NCBI RefSeq assembly: GCF_025140835.1
Contig: NZ_CP081153.1
Span: 744,001 to 808,000, forward strand
Direction of reading: 5' to 3'
Source of the DNA: Aliiroseovarius sp. M344
Lineage (GTDB): Bacteria; Pseudomonadota; Alphaproteobacteria; Rhodobacterales; Rhodobacteraceae
DNA length: 64,000 nt
Positions within the stretch are counted from its first letter, which is position 1; every line of letters starts with the position of its first letter. The position numbers were made by a program, and so were the translations under genes. This document shows positions 9,969-19,187 of the stretch, one piece after another. Under the pieces are notes generated by a model. That model saw nothing but the letters and a program-made list of their open reading frames with translations. It was not told the DNA's origin and did no database searches.

Positions 9969-10420
9969 TCGAGTTGGATGACATCGACCGGGCATTGATC
10001 CGCGCACTTACCGACGATGCCACCAAATCAGCGGGCGCTTTGGGGCGGGATGTCGGGCTAAGCCAACCGGCAACGTGGCGCCGCATCAAAAGACTGACCG
10101 AACAGGGGGTTCTGGCGGGCAGGCGGTTGGACCTTGATCGCGAGGCGCTGGGTTTCGGGGTCACCGTTTTTCTTGGGGTGAAACTGGCCACAAAAGGTCG
10201 GGTCAGTTTGGAAGATTTCGAACGCGCTGTTTCTGCCATTCCCGAGGTGCAGACGGTTGAGCATGTGTTGGGGCTCTATGACTATCGCCTACGTGTCGTG
10301 GCGCGTGATCTGGCGGATTTTGAGCGTGTTCTAAGGCGGCGGGTTATGACATTGCCGGGTGTCGGCAACGTCGAAGCAAATGTGCTTTTATCTGAAGAAC
10401 GCCGCCCCGGACCAATTTGA
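9965..10420 (+). CDS. Lrp/AsnC-family transcriptional regulator (second of tandem pair)
   Basis: Also 151 residues, starting MIELDDIDRALIRALTDDATKSAGALGRDVGLSQPATWRRIKRL in the HTH, with a RAM domain behind it (VEHVLGLYDYRLRVVARDLADFERVL). Translation is coupled to the upstream paralogue by an ATGA overlap, which suggests they are made together and may form hetero-oligomers. A class V aminotransferase gene follows 60 bases later on the same strand. Confidence 0.88.
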   Translation: MIELDDIDRALIRALTDDATKSAGALGRDVGLSQPATWRRIKRLTEQGVLAGRRLDLDREALGFGVTVFLGVKLATKGRVSLEDFERAVSAIPEVQTVEHVLGLYDYRLRVVARDLADFERVLRRRVMTLPGVGNVEANVLLSEERRPGPI

Positions 10421-10480
10421 CCCTTCCCTGTGGATGGGATTTCGGTCAGTCTCGCTTCGCTATGTGAAGGAGACACGACC

Positions 10481-11608
10481 ATGCCCGCACTTTTGCCTGA
10501 TATTGATCCCGATGGGATGCTGGAGTTTTCGGTGGTCTTCACTGACCGCTCGCTGAACCATATGTCGACCGCTTTTCAAGGGGTGATGAACGATATCTCA
10601 GCAACTCTGAAAGAGGTCTATAACGCGGACGCTGTGGCCGTCGTACCCGGCGGTGGCACCTATGCGATGGAAGCAGTTGCCCGCCAGTTCGCAACAGGCA
10701 AGCGCGTCATGGTCATCCGGAACGGGTTCTTTTCCTTCCGCTGGAGCCAGATATTCGAGATGGGAGCGATCCCGTCTGATGAAACCGTGATGAAAGCCCG
10801 CCGGGTCGGCAACGCACCCGATGCGCCCTTCGCGCCTGCCCCGATTGACGAGGTCGTGGCCCGCATCAAGGATGCGCGCCCCGATGTGGTTTTCGCCCCG
10901 CATGTGGAAACGGCCAGCGGGATGATCCTGCCAGACGACTATCTGAAGGCCGTTTCGGATGCTGTACACGGTGTCGACGGTATCTTTGTGCTGGATTGCA
11001 TCGCGTCAGGTTGTGCGTGGGTCGATATGAAGGCGACGGGCGTTGATGTGCTGATCTCGGCCCCGCAAAAAGGGTGGTCGGCGCAGCCGTCCGCCGGGTT
11101 GGTGATGATGAACGAAACCGCCCGTGATCTGGCGAAAGCGGCCACATCCACCTCGTTTGCCGTCGATCTTGGCAAGTGGCTATCGATCATGGAGGCCTAT
11201 GAGGGTGGCGGGCACGCGTACCATGCGACCATGCCAACGGATGCGCTGCGCGCCTTCCGCGATACGATGCTCGAGACCAAGGAATATGGCTTTGACCAGC
11301 TCCGGGACGCGCAATGGGACCAAGGTCGCCGCGTGCGCGAATTACTAGCCTTAAAGGGCGTGAAGTCGGTTGCCGCAGATGGGTTTGCGGCGCCGGGTGT
11401 TGTGGTGTCCTATACCTCGAACCCCGACATCAAAGCGGGCAAAGCCTTCGCCGCGGAAGGCATGCAGATCGCCGCCGGTGTGCCGCTGATGTGCGACGAA
11501 GGCGACGAGTATTCGAGCTTCCGCCTGGGGCTGTTTGGCCTCGACAAACTGTATGACGTCGACGCGAGTGTCGCGCGGTTGGACGCGGTGCTGTCAAAAG
11601 TGCTGTAA
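10481..11608 (+). CDS. class V aminotransferase (alanine/serine-glyoxylate type)
   Basis: PLP enzyme of fold type I, 375 residues. The start at 10481 has an AAGGAG ribosome site. VPGGGTYAMEAVARQF is the cofactor-phosphate region and SAPQKGWSAQPSAGLVMM contains the PLP-lysine. Relatives transfer amino groups from alanine or serine to glyoxylate; the precise substrate cannot be fixed. It follows two Lrp-type genes and is probably under their control. A strong GC hairpin lies behind the stop. Confidence 0.83.
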   Translation: MPALLPDIDPDGMLEFSVVFTDRSLNHMSTAFQGVMNDISATLKEVYNADAVAVVPGGGTYAMEAVARQFATGKRVMVIRNGFFSFRWSQIFEMGAIPSDETVMKARRVGNAPDAPFAPAPIDEVVARIKDARPDVVFAPHVETASGMILPDDYLKAVSDAVHGVDGIFVLDCIASGCAWVDMKATGVDVLISAPQKGWSAQPSAGLVMMNETARDLAKAATSTSFAVDLGKWLSIMEAYEGGGHAYHATMPTDALRAFRDTMLETKEYGFDQLRDAQWDQGRRVRELLALKGVKSVAADGFAAPGVVVSYTSNPDIKAGKAFAAEGMQIAAGVPLMCDEGDEYSSFRLGLFGLDKLYDVDASVARLDAVLSKVL

Positions 11609-11615
11609 GGCTAGT

Positions 11616-11635
11616 GCGCGGGCTTGTGCCCGCGC
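11616..11635. terminator. GC-rich hairpin between convergent genes
   Basis: GCGCGGGC-TTGT-GCCCGCGC, a perfect 8-bp stem, lies between the aminotransferase and a convergent small gene. There is no T-run on either side, so intrinsic termination is uncertain. Confidence 0.4.
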
Positions 11636-11655
11636 CAAAACCTCTGGCAGTGCGG

Positions 11656-11856
11656 TCAGCCTTTGCCGCCGGCCATCAGTACCAGCAGAACATAAATCAC
11701 CGGAACCGTGGCGACTGCAACAAGCCCGACGCCTGTCAGGCCTAAGGCCAGATAACCAAGCACGAGGGCAAGCACGATCCCTGCAAAGATGCCGAATGTG
11801 ATCTTTTCGGCGCGGGCTTCTGCGGATTTCTGTTCCGGGGTTTGGTCTGTCGTCAT
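11656..11856 (-). CDS. small two-helix membrane protein
   Basis: A 66-residue protein of unknown function. A charged N-terminus (TTDQTPEQKSAEARAEK) precedes two hydrophobic segments at about residues 20-40 and 43-62, ending in AGGKG. The ATG has a GGAGACA upstream. It lies between the convergent aminotransferase gene and the ubiH-type gene on the same strand. Confidence 0.6.
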   Translation of the reverse strand: MTTDQTPEQKSAEARAEKITFGIFAGIVLALVLGYLALGLTGVGLVAVATVPVIYVLLVLMAGGKG

Positions 11857-11954
11857 TGCTGTGTCTCCTGTTCGCTATGTGAAGGGGATATCAGTCCCCG
11901 GAGTGAAGAACGGAATGCGACAATACAGCATTGCGGCGGCATGCCGCAGCGCAG

Positions 11955-13154
11955 CTATTGTGGGCCCAACCCCGCCCGCATGACGCGTTTCCGCATCGGG
12001 GCCACATCATGCACCGCTTTCAATCCGATCAGACGCACAGCCTGCAACACCCCATCACCCGACCGAGTCACGCGATTGAAAAGGTCAATAACGCGGGCGC
12101 GCCGGGCGATGTCGGTCGTGCGGGCTTTTCCGTAAGCCTGCATCATCTGCGGATCACCAAGCTGCTCGGGCGAGCCCTCTGCCAACTCAAGCAGAGCGAT
12201 CACATCGTTCAGCGACGTGTTCAGGCCCTGCGCCCCAATGGGGGGCAAGGCATGTGCGGCCTCTGCCACCACCGCCACGCGGCCCGACGTCAGTTGATCC
12301 GCTGTTTGGGTGATGATCGGCCAAACCGAGCGATTGCCCTGCAGATGCATCCGCCCAAGCAGACCTGTCGACCGGGCGAACATCACGTCTTCGAACTCGG
12401 AGACCGGCATGTTCATCAGCTCGACTGCGCGCGGCCCCTTGTTCATCCAGACGATGGCCGAAGCGTTTTGACCGTCGATATCGGGCAGGGGCACGATGGT
12501 GAATGGGCCGCCTTCGTTGTAAATCTCGGTCGAGATGTTGTCGTGCGGCAGATCATGGGTAACTGTGAAAGCCAGTGACTTCTGACCATAGCGCGTGATC
12601 GACACGGATATCCCGGCAGCCTCGCGCAATGGCGAAAACTTGCCATCCGCAGCAACGCCCATTCGCGCCCGAACCTGATCGCCATTTGTCAGTGTAACGA
12701 TGATTTCTCCGGTGCGCTGCACAAGCGAGCGAAAGCCTGTTCCATACAGGAGTTTGATCCGTGGTTGATCCTGCAGATAACCCCATATTTCCTGTCGGAC
12801 GACCCAGTTCATCAAGTTCCAGCCAAACGGCTCGTTACCCATGTCGTCTGATTGAAACACCCGCCGGTCGCGGATTTCGGGCGGCCAGCCAACCGTGTCG
12901 ATCACCGCAAGCTGGTCGAGCGGCTTGGCATGCGGCTTGAGCAAAGACCACAAACCGATCCGGTCAAACAATTGCCGCGCGGGTTGCAGAAATGCGGTGG
13001 ATCGTAGGTCTGACTTCTCATCATCCGCCGTGACTACGGGCGTGAAGGGGTCAGCCATAACGACACTGAACCCGGCCTCGGCAAAGGCCGCGGCGGTAAC
13101 CTGGCCGGCAATGCCGCCGCCTGAAATGAAAATATCAGCGCTGTGGTCCGTCAT
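11955..13154 (-). CDS. UbiH/UbiF-family FAD-dependent monooxygenase
   Basis: Probable ubiquinone-biosynthesis hydroxylase of the PHBH fold, about 399 residues. The dinucleotide motif is ISGGGIAGQVTAAAFAEAGF near residues 10-30. The second FAD motif reads VAEAAHALPPIGAQGLN, in which the usual GDAAH is AEAAH. The start at 13154 gives MTDHSADIFI and overlaps the upstream HAD-phosphatase gene by 20 bases, so the two are likely cotranscribed. Which ring position it hydroxylates cannot be read from sequence. Confidence 0.85.
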   Translation of the reverse strand: MTDHSADIFISGGGIAGQVTAAAFAEAGFSVVMADPFTPVVTADDEKSDLRSTAFLQPARQLFDRIGLWSLLKPHAKPLDQLAVIDTVGWPPEIRDRRVFQSDDMGNEPFGWNLMNWVVRQEIWGYLQDQPRIKLLYGTGFRSLVQRTGEIIVTLTNGDQVRARMGVAADGKFSPLREAAGISVSITRYGQKSLAFTVTHDLPHDNISTEIYNEGGPFTIVPLPDIDGQNASAIVWMNKGPRAVELMNMPVSEFEDVMFARSTGLLGRMHLQGNRSVWPIITQTADQLTSGRVAVVAEAAHALPPIGAQGLNTSLNDVIALLELAEGSPEQLGDPQMMQAYGKARTTDIARRARVIDLFNRVTRSGDGVLQAVRLIGLKAVHDVAPMRKRVMRAGLGPQ

Positions 13155-13842
13155 CGGTCTTTCCTTTGTGTCGGGCCGTTGTGTCAGGACAGGCGGCATC
13201 AACAAGTTGGCTCAAAAATTCGGTCAGGTTGTGCGTGTGGTGGTGGATGTAATCCGCAGGCGATGGGTCTGGTGCAACATGAACCGTTCGCATGCCCAAT
13301 GCGTGGGGCACGGCCAGATTGCGCGGATCGTCTTCAAACATCGCCGCGACCTCGGGCGCAAGCCCATCACGAGCAAAAATCGTGTCGAACGCAGCCCGGT
13401 CAGGTTTTGGATGAAAACCCGCGTCTTCAACGCCATAGACCGCATCGAACAATCCCGACAATCCGCGCGCTGACAATACCCGTTCAGCATAGGGTGCCGA
13501 GCCGTTGGTGTAGACGATCTTGCGCCCCGGCAGAGACCGAATATGTTGCACCAAAGCAGGGTCAACCTCCAGATGCTCCATCGAAATGTCGTGCACATCG
13601 TGAAGGTAGGGTGCGGGGTCGACGCCATGTTCGCGCATTAGCCCAGCCAGCGTGGTTCCATAGGTTTTCCAATAATGCTGGCGAAGCCGGTCTGCCTCAT
13701 AGCGATCTACCCCCAGCGCTTGCATGACCCAGTTGGTCATACGGATTTCGATCTGATCGAAAAGCCGCGCATGAGGTGGGTAAAGCGTATTGTCCAGGTC
13801 GAAAACCCAGGCGCTAACATGAGAAAAGTGATCTTTCACCAT
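13135..13842 (-). CDS. HAD-superfamily phosphatase, pyrimidine 5'-nucleotidase type
   Basis: A 235-residue HAD hydrolase. Motif I is VFDLDNTLYPP, motif II is VYTNGS, the conserved Lys is in HPKPDRAAF and motif III is MFEDDPRNL. This combination with DNTLYP resembles the yeast SDT1/bacterial pyrimidine 5'-nucleotidase group, so removal of phosphate from a nucleotide is likely. It overlaps the downstream monooxygenase gene by 20 bases. Confidence 0.82.
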   Translation of the reverse strand: MVKDHFSHVSAWVFDLDNTLYPPHARLFDQIEIRMTNWVMQALGVDRYEADRLRQHYWKTYGTTLAGLMREHGVDPAPYLHDVHDISMEHLEVDPALVQHIRSLPGRKIVYTNGSAPYAERVLSARGLSGLFDAVYGVEDAGFHPKPDRAAFDTIFARDGLAPEVAAMFEDDPRNLAVPHALGMRTVHVAPDPSPADYIHHHTHNLTEFLSQLVDAACPDTTARHKGKTDDGPQR

Positions 13843-13997
13843 GGCGCGAAGCTACTCTTGTTTGCCATGAGGGGGAAGGGGGCGGCGCGGAAATCTGACA
13901 GCCCTGCGACAGTGTGTTGCGAGGTTCGTATTTGCGCTAACGTGCCTCGCATGGTTAGGTTGGCGCATTGCATGCCCGAACCATAGACGAGGACACC

Positions 13998-14642
13998 GTG
14001 GCTGAGGTCAAACAAGGACAGAAAGACGCATACGAGCTGATCCTCGACGCGATCGATATGGGCACCTATAAGCCCGGCGACAGACTGGTCGAAAGCGAGC
14101 TGGCCGAAAGGTTCGGTGTGTCACGCACGCCCATCCGCGAGGCTTTGCAGAGGCTTGAAACCCAATCGCTTTTGACGCGTGACGGCAGAAGTCTGATCGT
14201 TGCATCGCTGAGCCATAACCAGCTTGCAGAGCTATATGTTGTGCGGTCAGCGCTTGAGGGTCTGGCTGCGTCACTTGCTGCGCAACATGCTACCCCTGAA
14301 GAAATCCGTGTTTTGCGCGAGATGGTAGAGGATGATCGCAAACGCCTGTCGGACCCATCCGCCCTGTCGCGATCAAATCGTCGGTTCCACAAACAACTGC
14401 ATCTGGCATCGCACAATCGCTATTTGGTGCAGCAACTTGATCTTGTGCATCGGACAATGGCGCTTTTGGCAACCACATCTTTGGCGGCTGAAGGGCGAAG
14501 TGAAATCGCGATAGCAGAACATGACGCCATTGTCGCCGCGATCGAGGCACGGGATCAGGCTGCGGCTCAAGCCGCCCTGAAAGCCCATATCTCGCAGGCT
14601 TTTGAGACGCGGATCAAGCTGGATTCAATGGCGGGGGAATGA
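13998..14642 (+). CDS. GntR/FCD-family transcriptional regulator
   Basis: A 214-residue regulator from a GTG start preceded by GAGGA; an upstream in-frame TTG (13968) is less likely. The winged HTH (YKPGDRLVESELAERFGVSRTPIREALQRLE) is followed by an all-helical FCD ligand domain from about residue 75. The ligand and target genes are unknown. Its 3' end overlaps the convergent glycosyltransferase gene by 29 bases. Confidence 0.85.
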   Translation: MAEVKQGQKDAYELILDAIDMGTYKPGDRLVESELAERFGVSRTPIREALQRLETQSLLTRDGRSLIVASLSHNQLAELYVVRSALEGLAASLAAQHATPEEIRVLREMVEDDRKRLSDPSALSRSNRRFHKQLHLASHNRYLVQQLDLVHRTMALLATTSLAAEGRSEIAIAEHDAIVAAIEARDQAAAQAALKAHISQAFETRIKLDSMAGE

Positions 14643-16590
14643 CCACGTCCTGTGCGTCATCATCGAATTCTCCGTGCTGGGTTTTGTCCCAATAGAAGGG
14701 CTTGGTTACGATTTCGACGAACCCTTTCATCGCAGCAAGAGAAGCCAGCGGGTAATAGAAATGTAGTGTTGGCACCCAGAAACGCAGCCAACGAAGTTTT
14801 TCATTGCTGACCGCCTGAATGCCCACGGTAATAGTCAATAGCTCCGTTGCCATGAAAACCGTGCCGAGTACGATCAGAAGCTCATTGGGCATTACCCCCC
14901 GTAACGGGTGTGGCAGGCCCAAAGGAAAGGCCCAGAAGGTCCATAGGATCGGAGCGAGCAAGAACTGCGACAGGCTGCCCAGAAACAGGATCTGAAAACC
15001 AAAAAACTTCCACCAACCCAGATCGCGCAGCAATTGGCGTGGCTGACGCATGTGAACGCCGTACGTCATGGCATAGCCTTTGATCCAACGGGACCGCTGT
15101 TTGATCCACGGCCAGACGCGGCAGTTTGCCTCTTCCTCGGTCACGGTGTCGACCAGTTCGGTTCGATATCCATGCCGGGCCAAACGGATGCCCAGATCGG
15201 CGTCTTCTGTGACGTTATGGGCATCCCAGCGCCCAAGTGCCTCCAACGCTTCACGGCGGAAGAACAGCGTGGTGCCGCCCAGTGGAATGGCAAAGCCCGC
15301 ACGCTCAACGCCCGGCAGCACGATCCCCCACCATGTAGCATATTCAACTGTAAAGCAGCGGCTCAACCAATTGGTGCGTGCGTTGTAGAAACCAAGTTTG
15401 CCTTGAAGACAAGCCACGTCAGTCCCGCGCTCAGAAAACCTGCGCACAATTTTGTGGATTTGGTCGGGGGCAGGGGCGTCTTCGGCGTCATAAACACCGA
15501 TTACGGACCCCCGGCAGAAATCCAATGCAAAATTCATTGCGCGGGGTTTGGTCTTCACCACCCCGCGCGGCACGACGATCTGGCGCATCCAGCGCGGCAA
15601 ATCAGAATTCGCCAAGGTTTCCTGTGTCATTGTGTCGTCTTCTTCGACAACCAAGCAAACATCCAGCAACTCGCGTGGATAGGAAAGCTGCGCCAATCGT
15701 TTGACCAATCGGCCAGCGATTTCGCGCTCGTGGAAAAGCGGCACGAGGATCGACACCGTTGGCAGTTTGAGAAGACCCCGTTGGTCGCTTGATGCGAGAC
15801 GCTCGGGTTCTGTCTGTCGGTCTTGGCGCCAATACTGTAATGCCGCGATCGCCTTAAGCGAGGAATTCAGAAGCAAGGTGATGACTGCCCAAGCCACCAA
15901 CGCAACGAAGCCTGCGAAGGATGACACCATGAACAATGCGCACAGAGCGATAAGCAACGCGGACGCGAACCGCGCGACCGACCCCCTGCGCCATCCACGG
16001 CAGCTTTCCGCTTCAGATACTCGGTTTTCAGCACGTGCGGCCAAAGATCTGTGTCGCATTGCAATCAACGCGGTTTGGATGTCGCGTTCCGGCGCGATGG
16101 CCAGAAAGCATCGGCCCCAGTCGGCTGGTAAAGCGCTCTGCACCCGGTGGAATTCATCAGGTCGAGAGCAGATGACGATAGTCGCGCCACCGACTTGCTT
16201 CCAAGGCACGATCCCCTTGCGAATGCAGAAAGCAGCCCCCAGTCGATCAATCAAACGAACATCTGGCGGCTCTTTTTGCAGGTCGGCAATCTGGCAGCCA
16301 TATTGCCGCGCCAGCCCGGCATACAAATCCGATTGTCGCACCCAGCCATTGGTCAGAAGGATGTCACCAAACCGGGCGTCCTCACGCACCTGCAGCGACA
16401 CAGCCATGGCGAGGTTTTCCGGGCTGAGCGCGCCCATCTCGACCAAGATCTGACCTAACGGTTTGCGGGGTTGGCGCGGCGCTTTGGCATATGCCGACAA
16501 ACTGCCTGCGGGCAAAGTGTCGGATGGAACAAGGCGCAGGTTGGCGGCGTGCATGTTTGGGCTCGTTAGGTTCTTTGACCAGACGAACAT
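14614..16590 (-). CDS. membrane glycosyltransferase family 2 with N-terminal MshE/GspE-type domain
   Basis: A 658-residue inner-membrane processive-type glycosyltransferase. Residues about 44-67 and 73-96 hold two copies of the 24-residue pattern of MshEN c-di-GMP-binding domains: PLGQILVEMGALSPENL and RFGDILLTNGWVRQSDLY; the first lacks the leading Arg. Two hydrophobic segments follow (about 205-245), then the GT2 domain: VSILVPLFHE, VYDAEDAPAP (metal site), NVTEDADLGIRL and KQRSRWIKG, the QxxRW product-binding motif. Several membrane helices end the protein. The architecture recalls E. coli NfrB. A second possible start is the ATG at 16554. The polymer made is unknown. Confidence 0.85.
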   Translation of the reverse strand: MFVWSKNLTSPNMHAANLRLVPSDTLPAGSLSAYAKAPRQPRKPLGQILVEMGALSPENLAMAVSLQVREDARFGDILLTNGWVRQSDLYAGLARQYGCQIADLQKEPPDVRLIDRLGAAFCIRKGIVPWKQVGGATIVICSRPDEFHRVQSALPADWGRCFLAIAPERDIQTALIAMRHRSLAARAENRVSEAESCRGWRRGSVARFASALLIALCALFMVSSFAGFVALVAWAVITLLLNSSLKAIAALQYWRQDRQTEPERLASSDQRGLLKLPTVSILVPLFHEREIAGRLVKRLAQLSYPRELLDVCLVVEEDDTMTQETLANSDLPRWMRQIVVPRGVVKTKPRAMNFALDFCRGSVIGVYDAEDAPAPDQIHKIVRRFSERGTDVACLQGKLGFYNARTNWLSRCFTVEYATWWGIVLPGVERAGFAIPLGGTTLFFRREALEALGRWDAHNVTEDADLGIRLARHGYRTELVDTVTEEEANCRVWPWIKQRSRWIKGYAMTYGVHMRQPRQLLRDLGWWKFFGFQILFLGSLSQFLLAPILWTFWAFPLGLPHPLRGVMPNELLIVLGTVFMATELLTITVGIQAVSNEKLRWLRFWVPTLHFYYPLASLAAMKGFVEIVTKPFYWDKTQHGEFDDDAQDVVIPPPLNPA

Positions 16591-16661
16591 GAAGAACCAT
16601 TGGTTAACAGGGCGTTAATCAAAGGTCTTTGCTACAACAATCGTGCAGAGTTGCGACAGGT

Positions 16662-17834
16662 TTAGGCTCGGGCATCCATCGCTTTGGTGAACCGTTCAAA
16701 CAGATAGTAGCTATCCATTGGACCCGGACTTGCTTCTGGATGGTATTGCACAGAAAAGACCGGACGGTTTTCCATGCGCAGCCCACAGTTCGACCCGTCA
16801 AACAGCGACACGTGGGTTTCAACAACCCCCTTGGGCAAGCTCGCCGTGTCCACAGCGAAACCGTGGTTCATCGACGTAATTTCGACCTTGCCAGTATCAT
16901 TGTCCTTCACCGGGTGGTTCGCGCCGTGGTGGCCGTGGTTCATTTTGATGGTGCGCGCGCCAAGGGCCAGCGCAAGCATCTGGTGGCCAAGGCAAATGCC
17001 AAAGACAGGCAGATCCGTTGTATCGAGGATGGATTTGATCATCGGTACAGCATACGCGCCCGTGGCCGCCGGATCTCCGGGGCCATTTGACAAGAACACC
17101 CCGTCTGGTTTGTGGGCCAGCACCTCGTCCGCAGTGGCGGTGGCGGGCATAACAGTGACGTCGCACCCAGCAGACGCAAGACAGCGCAGAATGTTGCGTT
17201 TCGCCCCGAAATCGAGCGCAACAACCTTGTGACGAGGGGCCGTTTGTTTGGGATAGCCGTCCGGCCAAGCCCACCGCATCTCATCCCACTTATAACTCTG
17301 GGCACAGGTCACTTCTTTTGCCAGATCCAACCCTTCAAGCCCAGAAAAGGCGCGGGCAGCGGCAACCAGCGCTTCAATGTCGAAATTCCCCTCGGGATCA
17401 TGCGATATCGCCACGTGAGGCGCGCCTTGTTGGCGGATTTCGCGGGTCAGTCGGCGCGTATCGATGCCCCCGACGCCGATCCGACCACGTTTGGCCAGCC
17501 AATCAACCAGATTTTCGGTCGATCGCCAGTTTGATGGCTCGGTGGGGTCCCATTTCACCACCATACCGGCGGCGACAGGATCACCAGTTTCGTCATCCTC
17601 AGGGTTTACACCGACATTTCCGATATGGGGGAAGGTGAAGGTGACGACCTGACCCGCATAAGACGGGTCAGTCATGATCTCTTGGTACCCCGTCATGGCG
17701 GTGTTGAAGCACAGCTCGGCGGTGGTGGTGCCAGTCGCACCGAACCCATGACCATAAAAAATGGTGCCGTCGGCAAGGGCCAGACAGGCGGTGGGTTTGG
17801 CAGTTACTGGGGCTTGGGCGGTGGCAGCGGACAT
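16662..17834 (-). CDS. carA: carbamoyl-phosphate synthase small (glutaminase) subunit
   Basis: Hydrolyses glutamine and passes ammonia to CarB for carbamoyl phosphate used in arginine and pyrimidine synthesis. The start at 17834 has GGGAG ahead of it. The N-terminal domain begins ALADGTIFYGHGFGA with PSYAGQVVTFTFPHIGN; the class I amidotransferase domain has FGICLGHQMLALALGA with the nucleophile Cys and SVQYHPEASPGP with the catalytic His and Glu. carB is not in the window. It is divergent from a YqeY-like gene. Confidence 0.97.
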   Translation of the reverse strand: MSAATAQAPVTAKPTACLALADGTIFYGHGFGATGTTTAELCFNTAMTGYQEIMTDPSYAGQVVTFTFPHIGNVGVNPEDDETGDPVAAGMVVKWDPTEPSNWRSTENLVDWLAKRGRIGVGGIDTRRLTREIRQQGAPHVAISHDPEGNFDIEALVAAARAFSGLEGLDLAKEVTCAQSYKWDEMRWAWPDGYPKQTAPRHKVVALDFGAKRNILRCLASAGCDVTVMPATATADEVLAHKPDGVFLSNGPGDPAATGAYAVPMIKSILDTTDLPVFGICLGHQMLALALGARTIKMNHGHHGANHPVKDNDTGKVEITSMNHGFAVDTASLPKGVVETHVSLFDGSNCGLRMENRPVFSVQYHPEASPGPMDSYYLFERFTKAMDARA

Positions 17835-18029
17835 GTGGCGACTCCCGATCGACAAATCGTCGCGAAACTAGAGGCGCAGGCCCTTAGGGTCAAGGGGCAG
17901 AGCCCGATGCAATCAATTTTACATACCATTGATTTTCAAGATGTTAGCGCTGCTGCTCCCCGGTTGAATGCAACACAGCTTTTCGATAAGTTGCGAGCTT
18001 CGTAATGGTCACAGCAAACGGATAGATCC

Positions 18030-18488
18030 ATGGACATGCGCAGCCGGGTGAATGACGCCCTGAAATCGGCCATGAAAAACAAAGAGGCCGCGCGGTTGTC
18101 GACGCTTCGATTGATTAGCGCCGCAATCAAGGATCGCGACATTGCCATGCGTGGCTCCGATGAAGAGGTCGAGCTGACAGACGCCGACGTTCTGGCGATT
18201 CTTGGCAAAATGGTGAAGCAACGTCAGGAAAGTGCGCGCGCCTATGAAGAAGGTGGACGGCTGGAATTGGCGGAGAAAGAACTCTCTGAGATTCTGGTGA
18301 TTGAAGACTTCCTGCCAAAGCAGTTAACGGAAGAAGAAACCGACGCCGCCGTCGCCGAAGCAATCGCCGCCGTAGAGGCAGCCAGCATCCGCGATATGGG
18401 TAAGGTGATGGGCGAGCTAAAGGCCAAATACACCGGCCAGATGGACTTCGGTAAAGTCGGGCAAATGGTGAAGAAGAAGCTGGGATAA
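18030..18488 (+). CDS. GatB/YqeY-domain protein
   Basis: A 152-residue helical cytosolic protein (MDMRSRVNDALKSAMKNKE...RLSTLRLI) of the YqeY family, similar to the C-terminal domain of the amidotransferase subunit GatB and thought to interact with tRNA. Conserved ends include MGKVMGELKAKYTGQMDFGKVGQMVKKKL. It is divergent from carA, an arrangement common in alphaproteobacteria. The role is not known in detail. Confidence 0.9.
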   Translation: MDMRSRVNDALKSAMKNKEAARLSTLRLISAAIKDRDIAMRGSDEEVELTDADVLAILGKMVKQRQESARAYEEGGRLELAEKELSEILVIEDFLPKQLTEEETDAAVAEAIAAVEAASIRDMGKVMGELKAKYTGQMDFGKVGQMVKKKLG

Positions 18489-18654
18489 ACTCTAGGCACC
18501 GTTTTCCGACCTTCACGAATACCCCCCACCAACCAAGCAATCGGCCAAGGCAGTTGGCGGGATTGCAGTGGCTGAGTTCTTGCTTCTGTCGGGTGGCCCA
18601 TTTCTTTTGCTGTTATGCTATTCTGGCCGGACACGGTGGATGAGGAGCTAAACG

Positions 18655-19161
18655 ATGTTAGAAATCAAACGCGCCAGATTACCCCAAGATGCGCCCGTCG
18701 TCGCGAAGCTGTTCCTCGGATACATCGCCTTCTTGTTAGACAGATCGCCGGAAGACCGGGAACTTATTCTGCAGAAATACGACCCGGACAAGGTCGACGA
18801 TTTGGTGGCGGACTTTGCCCGTATTCACAGTCGTCCGAATGGCGACCTTCTGCTCGCCTATGATGGCGGCAGACCGATTGGCTGTGGAATGATCCGCAAA
18901 CTGGAGGATGGCGTTGCTGAAATCCAACGGGTCTTCGTTACTGATGAGGCGCGGGGACTTGGGGCCGGGAAGGCGTTAACCGTGGCACTGATGGATCAGG
19001 CCCGTAAGGATGGGCACCAGACCGTTCGTCTTGATACCGGCCGGGCGCTGGTCGAGGCGACGGGCCTTTACAAGAAGCTGGGTTTCAAGGAATGCTCACC
19101 CTACCATCAGGAAACACCGTATCTGGACCATCTGATCAAGTATTACGAGCGATCGCTCTGA
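18655..19161 (+). CDS. GNAT-family N-acetyltransferase
   Basis: A 168-residue acetyltransferase-like protein. The acetyl-CoA site is in VFVTDEARGLGAGKALTVALM (about residues 98-118), followed by RLDTGRALVEATGLYKKLGFKE, the usual beta-6 region of the fold. The acceptor is unknown. It is a single gene; a convergent DUF2244 gene starts its 3' end 26 bases away. Confidence 0.82.
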   Translation: MLEIKRARLPQDAPVVAKLFLGYIAFLLDRSPEDRELILQKYDPDKVDDLVADFARIHSRPNGDLLLAYDGGRPIGCGMIRKLEDGVAEIQRVFVTDEARGLGAGKALTVALMDQARKDGHQTVRLDTGRALVEATGLYKKLGFKECSPYHQETPYLDHLIKYYERSL

Positions 19162-19187
19162 ATTGGGCAGCCTATGATGGCGTCACC

